From: Rhineura floridana
Taxonomy: Eukaryota; Chordata; Lepidosauria; Squamata; Rhineuridae
Length of the DNA: 64,000 bases
NCBI RefSeq assembly: GCF_030035675.1
Contig: NC_084499.1
Coordinates: 19,633,953 to 19,697,952 of the forward strand
Direction of reading: 5' to 3'
Shown here: positions 31,301-46,300 of the stretch, one piece after another
Numbering within the stretch: position 1 is the first letter of the stretch
Layout: each line of letters opens with the position of its first letter
Position numbers and translations under genes: made by a program
Notes under the pieces: generated by a model
Seen by the model: the letters and a program-made list of their open reading frames with translations, nothing else
The model's database searches: none
What the model was told of the DNA's origin: nothing

Positions 31301-34300
31301 CAGCGTGGCTGTGCTGCCATCAGCCCCAGCGTCATACTACCAAATGGTGATGAAAGATGGCCAAAGATGATGCCAATTGTATTTCAGGAGTGAGTGAGTT
31401 CTATAGTCAGGGCGTTGTCGCAGAAAAGGCTGATCCAGCAGCATGGTCTCAGCTAAGCAGCTGAGGGCCTGATCAGCCCTTTGGATGGCAGTCCCCTCTG
31501 GATGTCATGTAGAAGTTGGCTATCAGTGTAATAAACATGGTTAAATTTATGAAAGACTACCTTAACTCTTATATACCCAGTAGGTTATTGTAGTCTGCAG
31601 GAGAGTTTCTCCTAAAGGTTCCAAAACAGATTAGAAGGCTGCTCCACAGTAACTCAGAGCAGGGGTTTTAGGGTGCCTGCTCCTGTTCTCTGGAATGGCA
31701 TTCTTGTCCCAGCTATTTGCACTTTCCAGAAACGATTGAAGCCATTTTTATTCCTGCAAGCTTTCCCATCTGGATGAACAGGTGTTTGCCATGGGTGTCT
31801 ACTTTGTGGTTCCCCCCCCCACCAGTTCGTTTGCTGTAATTTTTTGGTCTGTTTTTAACTTGTTTTTGTTGTATTATGTACACATATGTGGAAGGCGATT
31901 AATAAAAAATATTTTTTTTAAAGAAGCATATATACCACTTAATCATTAGCATTTCTAAGCTAAAATAAGCCATACAGAAACTAAAACAATTAAAATTTAG
32001 CATAAAACCAAACACTACCTTAAAATGCCTGCTGGAACAAGAAAGTCTGGACATGTGCCTGAAGTTCAGCATGACAATAATATCAATAATAAAGTGAACT
32101 GAAGGCGAATCAGACAAATATTTGATGAGAGTCTTGTTCTCTGTGTCGCTTGAAATCTGTGGAGAGGGAAATGATAGCCAAAATGCCTTTGCAGTGCTTC
32201 CAGTACATGTGAGTTTCTGTTGGAAACCATGGACTATTTCTTTATTGTATTAACTCTTAATCGGGTATCTTGTGTTACTTTTCTTTTGTTTATAGACTGT
32301 TCTGCAAGATGAAAGACAGAGCCAGGCTCTGATACTGAAGGTCAGTAACTTGACTCTGAAGTCTTTATTTTTGATGGTCATTTGCGTGCACCACTTTTCT
32401 GTCGATAGATGTGAAATTCACTGTTGTTCTATCAGGTCCCGTGCGTGTGATCTTGTGTACCACCCAGCTGGTGGATGCTAGATGGCCCTGTAGGAGTGAT
32501 GATGGGCAATGCATGTGTGGACTGAAATGTTACGTATTTCCAAGGAGAGGGTTCTTTTAAGCAGAGCGAATTAAAGAATATGTGGCATTCTGGGACCTTT
32601 AATAGGAGGGATGGAGAATATTTTGGCCCACCGGATGTTGCTGGACTTCAAGTGTCAGGGATGATAGGAGTTGGAGTCCGTCAACATCTGGGGCCCTGTT
32701 TTATAGCCTGCAACACCTTAAGTCGGGTGGGGAACCATTTCTGGCCAGAGGGCCGGAACTTCATCTCCCTAACCCCTGGTGGGTGTGGCCACCCACCTGT
32801 CAATCACCTGGCATCATAGTGATGTCAGGGAGGTGCTTTCCTTTGAAGCCCTGGGGTTGAAAGCACATTCTGATGTGCCCATCAGCTGCTGGGCAGATGG
32901 GAGCACACCTTCAAACGCGCATCCTCACTAGTGACGTCAGTTGATGGGCGTGGTTTGAGACATGGGAATAAGTTGGTTTAGGCAGAAATGTAGATTTCCA
33001 TCCTCTTCAGTCTTGTCTCTGTGGTACAGCAGCCTTGTGGGTGGGGGGCATGATGCCTGTAACCGTGGTTTGTCAATTCAAATATTACAACAAAACATAT
33101 TAATGCAAACCCACAATGTGTCTGGTTGTTTCTGGTTTGCTGGTTTAATCACGAACCATAGCTTGTTCATTTGGATGCCACACCAAGCCATTGCAAGCTG
33201 CTTAGCAATGGGTTTGGCAATTGAGCTGGAGCGTGTGAGCCAGAGTATTGCTTCCGATCTTCCCCTGGATCAGAATTACTTCCTGGGAGTGAAATTGAAC
33301 ATTTATTTGTATTATTTCTAGGTTTATCAAACTTAAGTTCTACTCAGAGTAGACCCGTTGAAATTAATGTACCTAAGTTAGGCATATTCACTAATTTCAG
33401 TGGGCCTACACCAAGTAGAACTTAGTTGGATGCAACCTAGAGTTAATGATAATAAGTAATATTTTTATTCTGCCTTTCCATTTAAATGACGCTGAAGGTA
33501 ATGGAAACAATAAAATGCACAAATGAGAACAACTGTTGAGATACGACTCAAGACAAAACAATTCAGAAATAACATGTCAGGGAGATTAAAAGCAACAGCA
33601 GTCTAACAGCTAAACAGACCAGATGGCTGTCAAAAGAGAGAGAGAGAAAGCCAACAGGGAATGGCTGATCTGAGCCTCCCCAGGTAGGGCGTTCAAGGGG
33701 TTCCATGTAGTCTTTTAGGGAACGAACAAACACAGCTGTGAAGAATGAATGATGTGTGTTTCTAAGGATATGGGAAGATAACCTAAAAATACAAATGCAG
33801 TTCCTAGCTATGACAGGCGAGGTGATGTATTTCCACAGCTTGCTGACTACTACTATGAGGAGCGGATCTGTATCCTTCGCTGTGTCCTCCACCTTCTCAC
33901 CTATTTCCAGGATGAGAGACACCCCTACATGGTGGGTATTGGGTTTCTTTCTTGGTTCTCCCATGTGCTAATATATCCATGGTGTATTCAGTGGTATACT
34001 GTGTACTTAAAAGCAGAGACCCACCTGGCCCCTTACTTTAAAGGCAGCTTGGCACCAGGCAAAGGTAGATATTATTTCTTCAGTCTGTTTTCACTTCAGA
34101 CACGATATTTATCTCTGCTGAGTGATCTTACGCTTTCACAGGGTGATGATAGCCAACTAAGTCTGAAAGACCGCCTCCTCTCCTGTAGACCATCTTGAGA
34201 GTTAAGATCAGCAGAGGGCGATGTCTTGATAGTTCCACCCCCCCCCCCACGAGAAGCTCGGGGGTGGGTGGTCCAGGACAGGGCCTTCTCTGTGGCAGCC

Positions 34301-37300
34301 TCTAAGCTGTGGAATTCCCTCCCCAAAGCGGTGCATCTGGCACCTTCACTGTGTCGTTTTCTGAGAATGCTGAAAAGATACCTTTTTACCCTGGCCTTTG
34401 ACAAATAAATTATATTTTATTTAGGACCCACCGCATCCTTCTGACTGTAACTTGTTTTAAACTTTTTTTTACCGTTGTATTTTAATTGTAGTAACATGCC
34501 CTGGGACCTTATGGTGAATGGCGGGTAAAAAATTGAAATAATAATCATATAAGTCATACTCAGAGTAGACCTGTGGAGATGAATGGACTTCACATCCATT
34601 GATTTCAGTGGGTGTACTCTGAGTATGGTTAATACTGGCAATCACAAATATTTATTTATTTAATATACGTATTTTAATTGTCTTGATCCTCTGGGTTTAG
34701 GGAGCAGACCTGAAGATCATGTTAAAAGGACAGTGTATAAGCATCAAAACGAATGATTCTGTCTATGGTTGTGCTCGTAATCAAAATACCTTTCCTTAAA
34801 GGTCCAGTATTCTCACTGTGTGGAAAAACTGGATAAGGAACTGGTTCCTAATTACCGGAAGCAGTTTGAAGAGCTCTACAAAGCCGAAGCTCCTACATGG
34901 GAGACACACGGAAGCCTCATGGTATTTTATTCCTTCCTTCCCGCTGCCTGTATTTGTGCAGTGTACTAGTTTTATCAGTGGGGAAAAAATACAAGCATAG
35001 GACATCTTTGTTTAGTTGTGCTTGCTCTTATCCAAATTTCACTGTCTATCTTCTATGCGACGAAAGCTTCTGCTGGTACCATAGAACTGGTTCCAAATGC
35101 TGAGATGCCTGACAGCACGCCTTTTTGTGTTACATCCTGGGAGCGCATCTCCGAAATACGTTGGCAGCATGCTTTGTGCAGCCCTTGTAAGCTGGCTACT
35201 GGTTACTAGTTAGGGAGTGGGCCTCATCCCGGTGGGTCGAGGAAGGGCCCCAGCTCAGGTGTAGAACACCTGCTTTGCATGTAGAAGGTCCTTGGTTTAG
35301 TCCCCAATGGCAAAAAAGACTCCCTACTTTGAAACCCTGAAGAGCTGCTGCCAGTCAGTGTGGACAGCAATGAGCTAGGTGGACCAGTGCTCTCACTTGG
35401 TCGAAAGCAGCTTTCTATGTTCATGTTCCTTTTGTGTTCTCCATAGCAGTTGCTGACACACACCTGCTGCTCTTTCTTACGTTGCTTTGGCCCTACTTTT
35501 TGTTTGGGGACCAGGAGGGGGAGGGGAGTTCAACTGTCACAATCCAGTTCACAGTTAAGCACACTTAAATCCATTGATGTAGTGGTCTTCAAACATGCTT
35601 AACCCTCTGTTTGACTCCAACCTCTGTGTGGGTGGGTGGGTGGAAGGACAGACATATATTGTAATGGGGGGTTTGTACAGTATGCTATCCCCAGGGCTAT
35701 GCTTAGATCTTTGTAGGGACACCAAGAGAGGCTTGTCCTCTGTCCTACTTGCTGTTTGTCGTTGTTGTTACTAAATTTGTTTTCCACTTTTCCGTATAAA
35801 CACTAGACCGTTCCAAAACATGACAATCCAACAAATAACTCAGTTGGCTTACATGGATGTTATGACATTTACAAAGTCATCATAAAGCAAACTGTCAGTT
35901 GGCAAAAGCATCAGTGAATGACAAATATAATGAACATTCCAATGCAAACATGCAAGAAAACAGTTTTGCCATTCCAGCACAGATGGCCTTGTTGTTCAGG
36001 TGTGGGGAGCCTTTGTTGGTTGCTGGACTACAACTCCCATCAGCCCCTGCTGGCCTGGCTAACACGGTAATGGGAGTTGCAGTTCAGCAACCTCTGGAAG
36101 GCCGAAGGTTCCCCATGTATTGTAGTTGAACCCTTGGTGATTGCCTGGAAGATGAGCTGTCAAAAGAGCTGCACCGATGGCTGAATTTTTTTTTTGGGGG
36201 GGGCAGTAATATCTCCAGCTTTAAAATAAACTTCCAATAAATTGGCAATATTTTATGTCACTATTTCTAGAATTGCAGCCAGGATAATACAACTGGATAG
36301 TTGTTGCTGGACTCCAGTTCCCATCAGCCCCAGCCAGCATGGCCAACCTCTTCATAGGACTGGATTTCTTAAATATTACTTTTCCACCCGCCCAGGCCCA
36401 GTTCCTTTTGCATGTGACTGCAACTCAGCTTCTGTTCCTTCTGCAGACAGAGCGGCAGGTTTCCCGCTGGTTTGTGCAGTGTCTTCGCGAGCAGGCCACG
36501 CTTCTGGAAGTCATTTTCCTCTACTATGCCTATTTTGAGATGGCCCCGGAGGAGCTGCTGGCGTTTGCCAGGTTGTTCAAAGAGCAGGGCTTTGGCTCGA
36601 GGCAGACCAACAGGCACCTGGTGGATGAGAGCATGGACCACCTGGTGGACCGCATTGGGTGAGTCGGGGGCGTCTGGCGAAGGAGGTTGTTGCAGACTGC
36701 AGCACGTGCCAGATAAATGGGCCTCTCCGCCTGGTGCTTCGCCTGTGACTTTGTTATATGCCCATAAGAGTATGAGGGAGAAGTACACTGTTGTATGTGC
36801 AAATTCACACGTGAATCCATTTTGAGGTGTCTGCATAGGCCTGTTGAGAAACAGCATTTGGCAGTGACGCTGCTTTGCACCGAGTCAGATTGCTGGTCCC
36901 TCTATCTCATTGAACAGCTTTTCAAGGGGAAGGTGGCAGAGCCTCTCCTTTGCATGCAGACTTCTCAGGTTCAGTCCTTAGCATCCCCAGGTAGGGAGAG
37001 AACCCTTGTCTGAAACCAGGGAGAGCTGCTGCCAGTCAGTGTAGACAGTACTGAGCTTGATGGGCGTACAGGGTGAGGTTGGAGCTCAGTGGCAGAGCAT
37101 CTGTCTTGCATGCAGAAGGTCCTGGGTCCAATCCCCAATGGTACCTCCAGGTGGGGCTAGGGAGAAGGCCCCTGCCTGACACCCTGGAGAGCTGCTGCCA
37201 GACAGTGTCAGGAATGCTGAGCTAGACAGACCACCGTTCTCACCCAGTCTAAGGCAGCTTCCTTTGTCTTCCAGAAGCTGTCCAGGGGAACAGGCACAGG

Positions 37301-40300
37301 TCTTTCCCAGCCTTATCTGGTGATGCCAGGGATTAAACGCAGGGATTATCCTCAATGCTAAGCATGTGCTTTAGAGCTGAACATGTTTTTCCCTAAACCT
37401 GTATGGGTAAAGGGACCCCCTTTGCTTGTAACGTTAAGGTGCCACATCTGGTTTTGTTGTAGTCATTGCTTGTCCCTAAGTAGAAGCTGAGAAGAGCCTG
37501 GCTGGTGGATCAGGCCAAAGGGGGCCCGTCTGGTGTCACAGTGGCCAACCAGATGCCTGTTATGGGAAGCCCCCAAGCAGGACCTGAGCGCAGCAGCACT
37601 CTCCTGACAGCTATTTGGAAGGATGCTGCCTGCGACCGTGGGAGCAGAGCGGAGCCATCATGGCTAGTAGCTGGTAGCCTGATCCTCCATGAAAGAGGGC
37701 AAGGTTATAAATGGCTCCGAGGAGAGACATTATCTTCAGTTTTCAGTTAATGACACTACTGTGTCCGTTGTGGTTTATCAGCTGTCAAATTCCAAAGCTT
37801 TTCTAGATTTATTTGGATTTGTTTCTTGTTAAAATAGCAACACTTGAAAAAAAGCATAGACCTGGTTGAAGGGAGATAAAATAATGGCAAGTGTTTGCAT
37901 TATTATGTCTTTTCCCATTTCTGACTTTCTCTCTCTCCTTCCCCCCTTCCAGGTACTTCAGTGCTCTCATACTAGTGGAAGGCATGGAAATCGATTCTCT
38001 GCATGAGCGTGTCTTGGATGACCAAAAAGAGGAGCATAAGTTTGCTGGCAGTGGGCAGGTCCGCCAGGTAAACCTATAACAAATCCAGAGGGGATGACTA
38101 CAACAGAGTAGTCAGATGTTTGTATCCGTAGTTACGTTTGTTCATGCAGAACCTTTTAATGAAACATAATTAACTCCCCCCAAAAGGTGACTGCCAGATG
38201 GATTTCGAAGGTCGTGCTGCCTGCAACATAGAGAATGTGATGGCATCATCAGGAGTGCTCACCTGTGGATCTCACAAGAGCCCCCCCCCCAATTTGGAAG
38301 ATAATCCAGTTGTAGTTAGACTCACAAGAGCGAGGGTGGGGAACCTTCAGCCCCTGTGCCAATCTTGGCATGCAAGACTAGTTCCCCCCCCAACTGCCGG
38401 CACCTGTCAGTAGGCTGACATCACTTGGATGGGTAGGCGATGTCAAGTGGTGTGTAGTTAAGGGGTTAAATCCTGCTCAGTTCAGGCAGATTCAGTGCCA
38501 TTCCCTTCTTGATCACAAAGGGGCTTGCACTGAAACCCCTGTTTCCATCCTCCGTTCTATCAGAACCTTATTGTCTATGAGGTGCTTTGAAGTCCCTACT
38601 TTGGGACTGTGAGGCCCCGAATCACTTGATACCATTGTGGCTTTGGATGATTGACAGATGGGTGGCCCTGCCCAACTGTTAAATTTGGCCCACAGGGCCA
38701 ATCCTGATAAGAATCTGGTCTGTGGAGTCAAAAAGGTTCCCCACCCCTGAACTAGAGCTTCCTGTGACTTCCAAAGGTCAGCAGGTATTCTGCAAGGGAA
38801 GTGGGTGGAAGGTATATTATGGTCCCCTGGTTGGCCCGCTGGAGCCATCCATCTCTGCCTTGCAAAACCCATGGGGTCTGTCTCCAGAGGTTTGTCGATC
38901 CTTGTTTGAATCTTCTCCGCTGCAGCTAGTTAGTGTCATAGTTCCGTGGGCCAGCAGTCCTGCTCCAGCCAGTCCAGCCTGCCCCTGTGATGCTCTTTCC
39001 ACAGTTATCCTTGATTGAAAAGTGTCTGTCAAGATTCTGAGATGGATAGAAACCCTGTGGGAATCCTATGTATGCTTTGAATTGTATTGAAGACAAGCAG
39101 GGCATAAATGTGAATGTAAATGTGATAAATAAGGCAAAAGGATATAAATGTGATAAGCAACATGGAAATGGTCTTGTCTGCAAGAGGCTTGGGGTGGGGT
39201 GGGGAAAGTCCTGTAGCAAGTTTCCCGAGGTCAGGAGGTTGTGGGCTTTGGCGTATGGGGCCATCAGTGGGTGTAGCTCTCTTCGATTTCTCCACTCTTG
39301 TTTTTGGTCATCATCCTTCTCCATTCAGAGGAAACAGCCTAATAACTTTCATCTCTATGAGCTCCAGTTGTGAGCAGGACTTGTTCTTTGGTGGTGGTGG
39401 TTAATTGTTTTGAACTTCCAAGAAATCATGTTGCTTATTTCTTAAAGGTAGTTAGTTGTATAGTGTAAGATCTAAAATGTTCACGAGCAAAGAGGCATCT
39501 TTGTCTCTGAAAAAGATGAGGAAAACACCAACAGCCTTGAAAGAAGTAAAATATGACTTGCTTGGAGTTTAACATTCGTTTTACGTTTTAACTTCAGGGT
39601 TTCACGAGTAAGAGCTTGATTCTTGACTTCTCTCTGTTTCGAGCAGGAAATGGACTCCCTGCTGTTAACTCTAGGGGATGTCTCCCATCATGCCCCTGTC
39701 CTCCTGGCCTGGGCTTTGCTGCGCCACACGCTGAGCTCTGAAGAGTCAGCTGCTGCGATTAGGCGAATGGGGAGCACTGCCATTCAGCTGAATGTATTCC
39801 AGTACTTGACGAAGCTGCTCCGGTCCATCAGCAGCGAGGGAAATGTGAGTTGTTTGCCTTGTGCAATCTTATGGAAGGCTCTGGAGTGGGGATGGGGACC
39901 CTTAGGCCTGTCTTGGCCCGCTGGGGTGGGGGGTTCCAATTTGGCCTGCAAGGCCATTTCCCCCAAACCACGCCCACCTGCTGCTCAACTGGGTGACCTC
40001 ACTCACGGTGGGAGGGTTGAATTCAGTCCTGCTGGGTGCTGCTTTGCCGGTTCATTCCCTACATGAAACAGACTGGTGAAGCAGACTCCTGCAGAGGGCA
40101 GGCTGGAAGCATCAGCTCATGAGTGGAGAGTTTAATTTTGCTGGGTGCCGGCAAAGCAGACCTTTCTCCCTCACCCCAATGGGTCAACAGGTGATTGATG
40201 GACAAGACTGCCTACCTGTCAGCGTTGGGCTGCAGGTTGTGGAGATTAAGATCTGGCCCACTGGGCCAAAAACTTTCCTTGTTCTTGCTTTTGAGGAAAA

Positions 40301-43300
40301 GTCGTCCAAGCCTTGACAGTTAATGCCATGTTACTGGTTTGCTTGGCGCTTGCCCTCCTGGTAGTCAGACCTGTTGAAACTGAAATCACTCTCTGCCTGT
40401 AAGGGCTGACAGGAGCTGCCCGATTCTCAGGCTGGCATATTGAGGCTCCCACATGATGGGCTGTCTGTCCTGATTCACCCAGGGTTAATCCTGTCATGTG
40501 GATGTGTCGCTGTGCCAGCCTAGAAGGCCCATTCATGGTAAGTGAGCCAGTGTTTCATTCTGCTTGTCAAAAAGCCTTGAAGAAAGAGGAGGTGGCTGCT
40601 CACTTTCAATCATTGGCCTTTTGGGGTGACAACCTGCAACCCTAATCATTTGCTTGCTGTTCTGAAACTTCTCCTTAATATTTATAATATTGCACTATTT
40701 ATTTATTACATCTATTTACCACCCCATCGTTGAAGCTCTCTGGGCTGTTCACAGCAATCAAAAACAGTAAAAAAATATGCAAACTTTAAAACACAAAAAA
40801 CAATTTAAAAACACAATTAAAAAATGTAAAAAGCAATTTAAAAACACATGCTAAAATGCCTGGGAGAAGAGGAAAGTCTTGACCTGGCGCTGGAAAGATA
40901 ACAATGTTGGCGCCAGGCTCACCTCGTCATGAAAATCATTCCATAATTTGGGGGCCACCACTGAGAAGGCCCTCTCCCTTGTTGCCATCGTCTGAGCTTC
41001 CGTTGGAGTAGGCACCCAGAGGAGGGCCTTAGATGTTGAGCGTAGTGTACGGGTGGGTTCCTGTTGGGAGAGGCGGTCCATCAGGTAGATGGAAATCTAG
41101 AGAAATATGTGGCCTTGCAAGCTTAGGATGGGCCCCCTGACCTGTGAGGGGGGTCCCCTGGTCTTCTGTGGATTTTTCCATTCATAGATGCATTGGTGAA
41201 AGTGATGGATGTTGACCGTTGTCTTCCTTCTGGATTGTGCGGTCCTAAGAGTGGGCTTGTTAAGTTCTGTACTTGACCTCCATCGTTTTTGAACTCGTCT
41301 TCCTTCACTCCATAACTAATTCTTTGCTTTGCAGTGCATTGCCAGCACGGCCTGTATGTGTATTTATGGCCTCCTGTCCTTTGTCCTTACCTCTCTGGAG
41401 CTGCACACCTTAGGCAACCAACAGGTAAGAGTTTCAGGCAGGGGAATGTTCCCAGCCCCACCTGGAGAGGGCAGGGATTGGACCTGGGATGTTCTGCGTG
41501 CCAAGCAGATGCTCTGCCACTGAGCTACAGCCTGAAGGCTGCATTCTTTCATTGGGCAACATTCCAGGGCCATATGCCAGTAATGGGTGTGGCCAGACAA
41601 AAAGTGGCGGAGCAGTGGATGTGACTTACACCTTTTGTACAGTAGGCTATGTAATCCAGCTGCACAGGAGAACCTAAGAAGAGCCTGCTGGATCAGGCCA
41701 GTGGCCCATCTAGTCCAGCATCCTGTTCTCACGGTGTCCAACCAGATGCCCATTAGGGGAAGCTCACAAGCAGGACCTGAGCACAAGAGCACTCTCCCCT
41801 CCTGCGGTTTCCAGCAGCTGTTATTCAGAAACATGCTCTGAATTCAGAAGCATCTGAGGCTTCTACACCACCTCTCCGTCTGCTCATCTAGGCAAGCACA
41901 GACACATTCCAGCCAGGCAGAAACACTGAAGGAGAGTGTATAGCAGGGAGAGGTGGGGCCTGGGAGAAGTCCCGAGGGCCAGGTAAAGAAGCCTGGGGGG
42001 CCACATTTGGCCCATGTACCTGAGGCTCCCTGCCCCTGATCTATCCTGTCCCCCCTTCCCAACCCCAGATGTCTTCTGTCTAAGCTGAAAAGCTCCAAAC
42101 TGTTTTAGCCTTTAGGTGTCCCTTCTCTAACTTTTTGTCTTTCTTTTTCCTGATGGGGATTGTTTTGCTTCCTTGTAAGACTACGATTCTGCCTTCTGTT
42201 TGTGGTGTGAAAAAGGAATATATTCAAAGAGTTGTATCTACTGGTAGTCCTACTGGGAGTGGACCTGTTGAAATTAATGGGCCTGACTTTGATCCATTTA
42301 TTTCATTGGGCCTGCTCAGAGTACAGCGTGGTTGGATACGATCCAAACAGAGTGTAACACAAGCAGTGATGATGGGCGGGAAAGCATCAAGGTGCATCGC
42401 GAAGGCGTCACCGTAAGGAAATGCCGTCTGAAACCCAGAGTACACAACCGGCTTAAAATGGTTTGAATTGATTTTTGTTTTAAACTGCCATGGCTTTCTC
42501 CCAAGGAGCTCTAGTTTCATGAGGGCGTTGATAAGGCCTAGTCCTTTGTGGAACAACCGTTCCAAGGCTGACCAGCAGTTTACACAGTTTTGAACCTGGC
42601 TGAGTTCATAAAAGGAGTGCAGAACACGCTCTGTTACAGTTGCCACATAATACTTGCTCTGCACTTGCAAGAAATTGTTCTTTTAGTGCGGCAGCACTTA
42701 TTCTTTGGAACTCCCTGCCTACTGACATCAGGCAGGTGCCTTTGCTTTATTCCATTCGGTGCTTGCTTAAATATTTATTTTTGTTTAGGCAAGCTTATCC
42801 TGACTCATAGACGTGGATGTGTTTTAATCTTTTCAGTTAGTTCTTTTTTAAATTGTTTTAAAAATGTTTTAATTACTTGTTTTTAATTGTTTTATTGATA
42901 ATTTTTAATGTTTTTTTGTTAAACCGTGTTTTTTTACGATCAAGCAGTATATAAATTTTGTTAAATAAAAGAGCAAAAAGCAAGTGATGTGTAATGAGGG
43001 GTGTGTGTGTCTCTCTCCCCCCTTCCCCCTCCTCTCTTTCTAAAGGACATTATAGATACAGCTTGTGAAGTTCTGGCTGCTTCGAGCATTCCTCCGCTGT
43101 TCTGGAAAACGGTATGTCTGCTGTCAGAGGGGGTTTGGCCTGCATGTCCTTCTGCTGTGTTCTTTTGACCAAACCCTTTATGGGAAAATCAGCTTTTGGG
43201 CCTCGGGCCTCTGTCTGCTATTTTACAAGCAGCTTCTTCCACTTCTCCACCTGTGACCTTCAGAAAAGTGTTGGTGAAGTACCTCTTAATTGTGTGCAAA

Positions 43301-46300
43301 TGGCTGTATGCACATCTACAATTGTTGTACTTATATGAACATTTCAGTCCTTCCCTTCTGTTTGTTTTATTTTATTTATGAAAGTAATTCTGTACTGCCC
43401 CCTGGCAAAACATCAGGGTGGTGTACAGCAATACAAAAACATTTAAAAGCTATGCTATAGTATAGGGGTTCCCATACTGTGGTCTGCAAGCTTCATTCAA
43501 GCAGTCCGCAGAATGTCTATGGATTTGTGGTTGAAGATGGGACACATCCATTATGTTAAAATATTCTTACTGATTTTTAATTTTATGTTTGTTGCTTCTT
43601 TTTTTCTTACATGTTTTTTATTTTATTGTGTTGCAAGTTGAATTCTGTGGAATTCAAATTGTAATGCAATAAAATGCAATATATAACAAATAACTGAAGC
43701 CATAGAAGGACAATTAAAAGTCAAACGGCATCCAGCAAAGCACATTACGGTTGCTACAATAGGCAGAAAAACCATGAAATGGTCCGCCAAGACTGTTGGC
43801 AATTTTCAAGTGGTCCATGGGGAAAAAGGTTTGGGAACCCCTGCTACACTAATTACTCACTGCTCTTCTAGTGCTAATCACCCATCCCCAAGCTTCCAGT
43901 GTCCAGGATGCGGAGCAGAGCTGTGCTCTGCAGCTATGAAACCCCAGCGCCAAATATTGATGTTGTCAGTAGCCCAAGAGAACGTCTCTGACCAGTGCTC
44001 GTTTTTAATTAACGTAGTCTTGGGTGTGTTTCACACCAGGAGCCGACGGCAGGTCTGGGCATTATTTTGGACAGTGTGTGCGGGATGTTCCCCCACCTTC
44101 TCTTGCCTCTTCTGCAGTTGCTCATTGCCCTTGTTTCAGATAAATCTACGGCAAAGAAGGTATGTATCGCGAGTCCTGAAATGTGTGTGTTTTCAGTTAC
44201 CACAACTGGAAGCCAGTGTAGTCATTGGAATGTAGGGCTGAAGACTGGTTGAAATCTCTGTTCAGTCCCCGGGCGGTCCTTGGGCTGGTCGAGCTGTCAC
44301 AGTGTGGTTGTGAAGATAAAAATGGGAGAGGTCCCTTGGAGGCAGGGTAAAAGGAAAGAATAGAGAGGTGGGAGTGGGCATGTGCGAGATACGTCGGACT
44401 TAAATTCCCACAACAAGGGTATCTCCCCTTTTGTCTGTATCTGGTGTGGGGAAACCTGTAGTTCCCTCGCCCACTCTGCTTGGCTCCAGTTCCCATCAGC
44501 CCTAGCAGCCGGCATGATGGGAGTTGTTGTCCCAGCAACATCTGGAGGGCCACAGGTTTGCTGATCTGTCCACGTGGAAACCTCTTCAAGGTTGTTGTGA
44601 GGTGGAGGTTTGACCTGCCTTCTCCCTGAGCATTTCTCGCAGGGGTGTCAGTGGTCCCTGGGGTGAGGGACACCCTCCCAGCTTTCCAGAAGCAAGCAGG
44701 CTTCGGCTGCTGTCTTTAGCTGCCTTCTGCCTTCATCAGCCAGTCTTCTCTCTCTCTCTTGCCTTAAAGGTATATAGCTTCTTGGACAAGATGTCTTTCT
44801 ACATTGAGCTGTATAAGCACAAGCCCTCTGATGTGATCTCTCACGAAGACGGTACCTTGTGGCGGAGGCAGGTGCCGAAGCTGCTCTATCCCCTTGGTAA
44901 GGAAACAAGGCCAGGCTCTTGGCCCTGGTGACTTCCAGCTCCTTGCACGCCCTCTTCCAACGCTGCATGTAGATGTGAAGCAAAAGGTGGAGCCGTTTGG
45001 TGACCCTGCAGTTCATATTCCCTGTGTGCTGCAGCAGCAGGTCCTGCGCACCACCGTCTAGAGCCTGCTTCTCAGGTCGGAACCAGGATGCCACTGGTTT
45101 GCAACCCTCCCAAGTGGTCCAAAAGTATTCCATGATTGGTAGTATTGAATGGGGAAGGGTTGTGGCTCAGGGGCAGAGCATCTGCCTTGTATGCAGAAGG
45201 TCCTGAGTTCAGTCTCCAGCAGCATCTCCAGGTAGGGCTGGGAGAGACTTCCTGCCTCAAACCCTAGAGAGCTGCTGCCAGTCAGTGTAGACAATACTGA
45301 GCTAGACGGACCAATGGTTTGATTCGGTATATATAAGACAGCTTCCTATGTTCCTAAAGGTCCAAAAGGATGAACAGGCACATGCAGGCAAGAAAACTAA
45401 ACCATAGAGGAGTGAAGGATAGGAAAGAGGTGGGCTGGAGAATGTTTTTCAGCCTGGGGGCCACATGCCTGTAGTGGGTGGGGCCAGATATAAAAGTGGG
45501 TGGAGGAACAAATGCAAATTTTTCCTTTGTACAGGAGGCTTGTTTCTACACACACCCCTCTCTGTTCTCCATCCAGTCAAGCAAGAGACGTTATCGGAGT
45601 TGAAGGGCATATTTCAGCAAGGCAAAACCTCCTGGGGTGCAAAGCTGGGAGGAGATGGGGCCTTTGAGAAAGGAATGTGGCTTCAGGTGTTCTGAGGGTC
45701 AGCTAGAGAGAGGCCAAGCACCCCCCACCTTATAACTGCATTTCATTTCTTTTTCCTAGGTGTAGAACTCTGCACTTATCCCTGTTACATTTCATTCTGT
45801 TGTTTTCAGCCCGATGCTCCAGCCTAGCAAGATCATTTTGAATTTTGTATCTGTCTTATTCTGACTTATTACTGTGAAAGATCGAACTATCAACGTATCC
45901 TTAAAACTAGAGCCCCTTGCAAGGCTGGCCTGGGCATACGGCCATGAGGACTAGAAGTTTCCATTAAAAAAAATATTAAAAAGAGTGTTTGAATTTTCAG
46001 GAATCCAAACCAGATACTTTTTATTTTACTCATACATAATTCACTGAATGTCCCTACTCTGTTCAAGAGAGTCTTAGTTCTGTAAAGACGCTGACTTTGT
46101 TGTGCCTCTCCCATGTGCTTTTAGGGCTGGGCCAAACAAACCTGCGGATACCTCAGGGGACGGTGGGCCAGGTAATGCTGGACGACCGGGCCTATTTGGT
46201 ACGATGGGAGTATTCCTATAGCAGCTGGACATTGTTCACCTGTGAGATTGAGATGCTACTGCATGTTGTGTCGACTGCTGGTGAGTCTCTGGAACATTGC

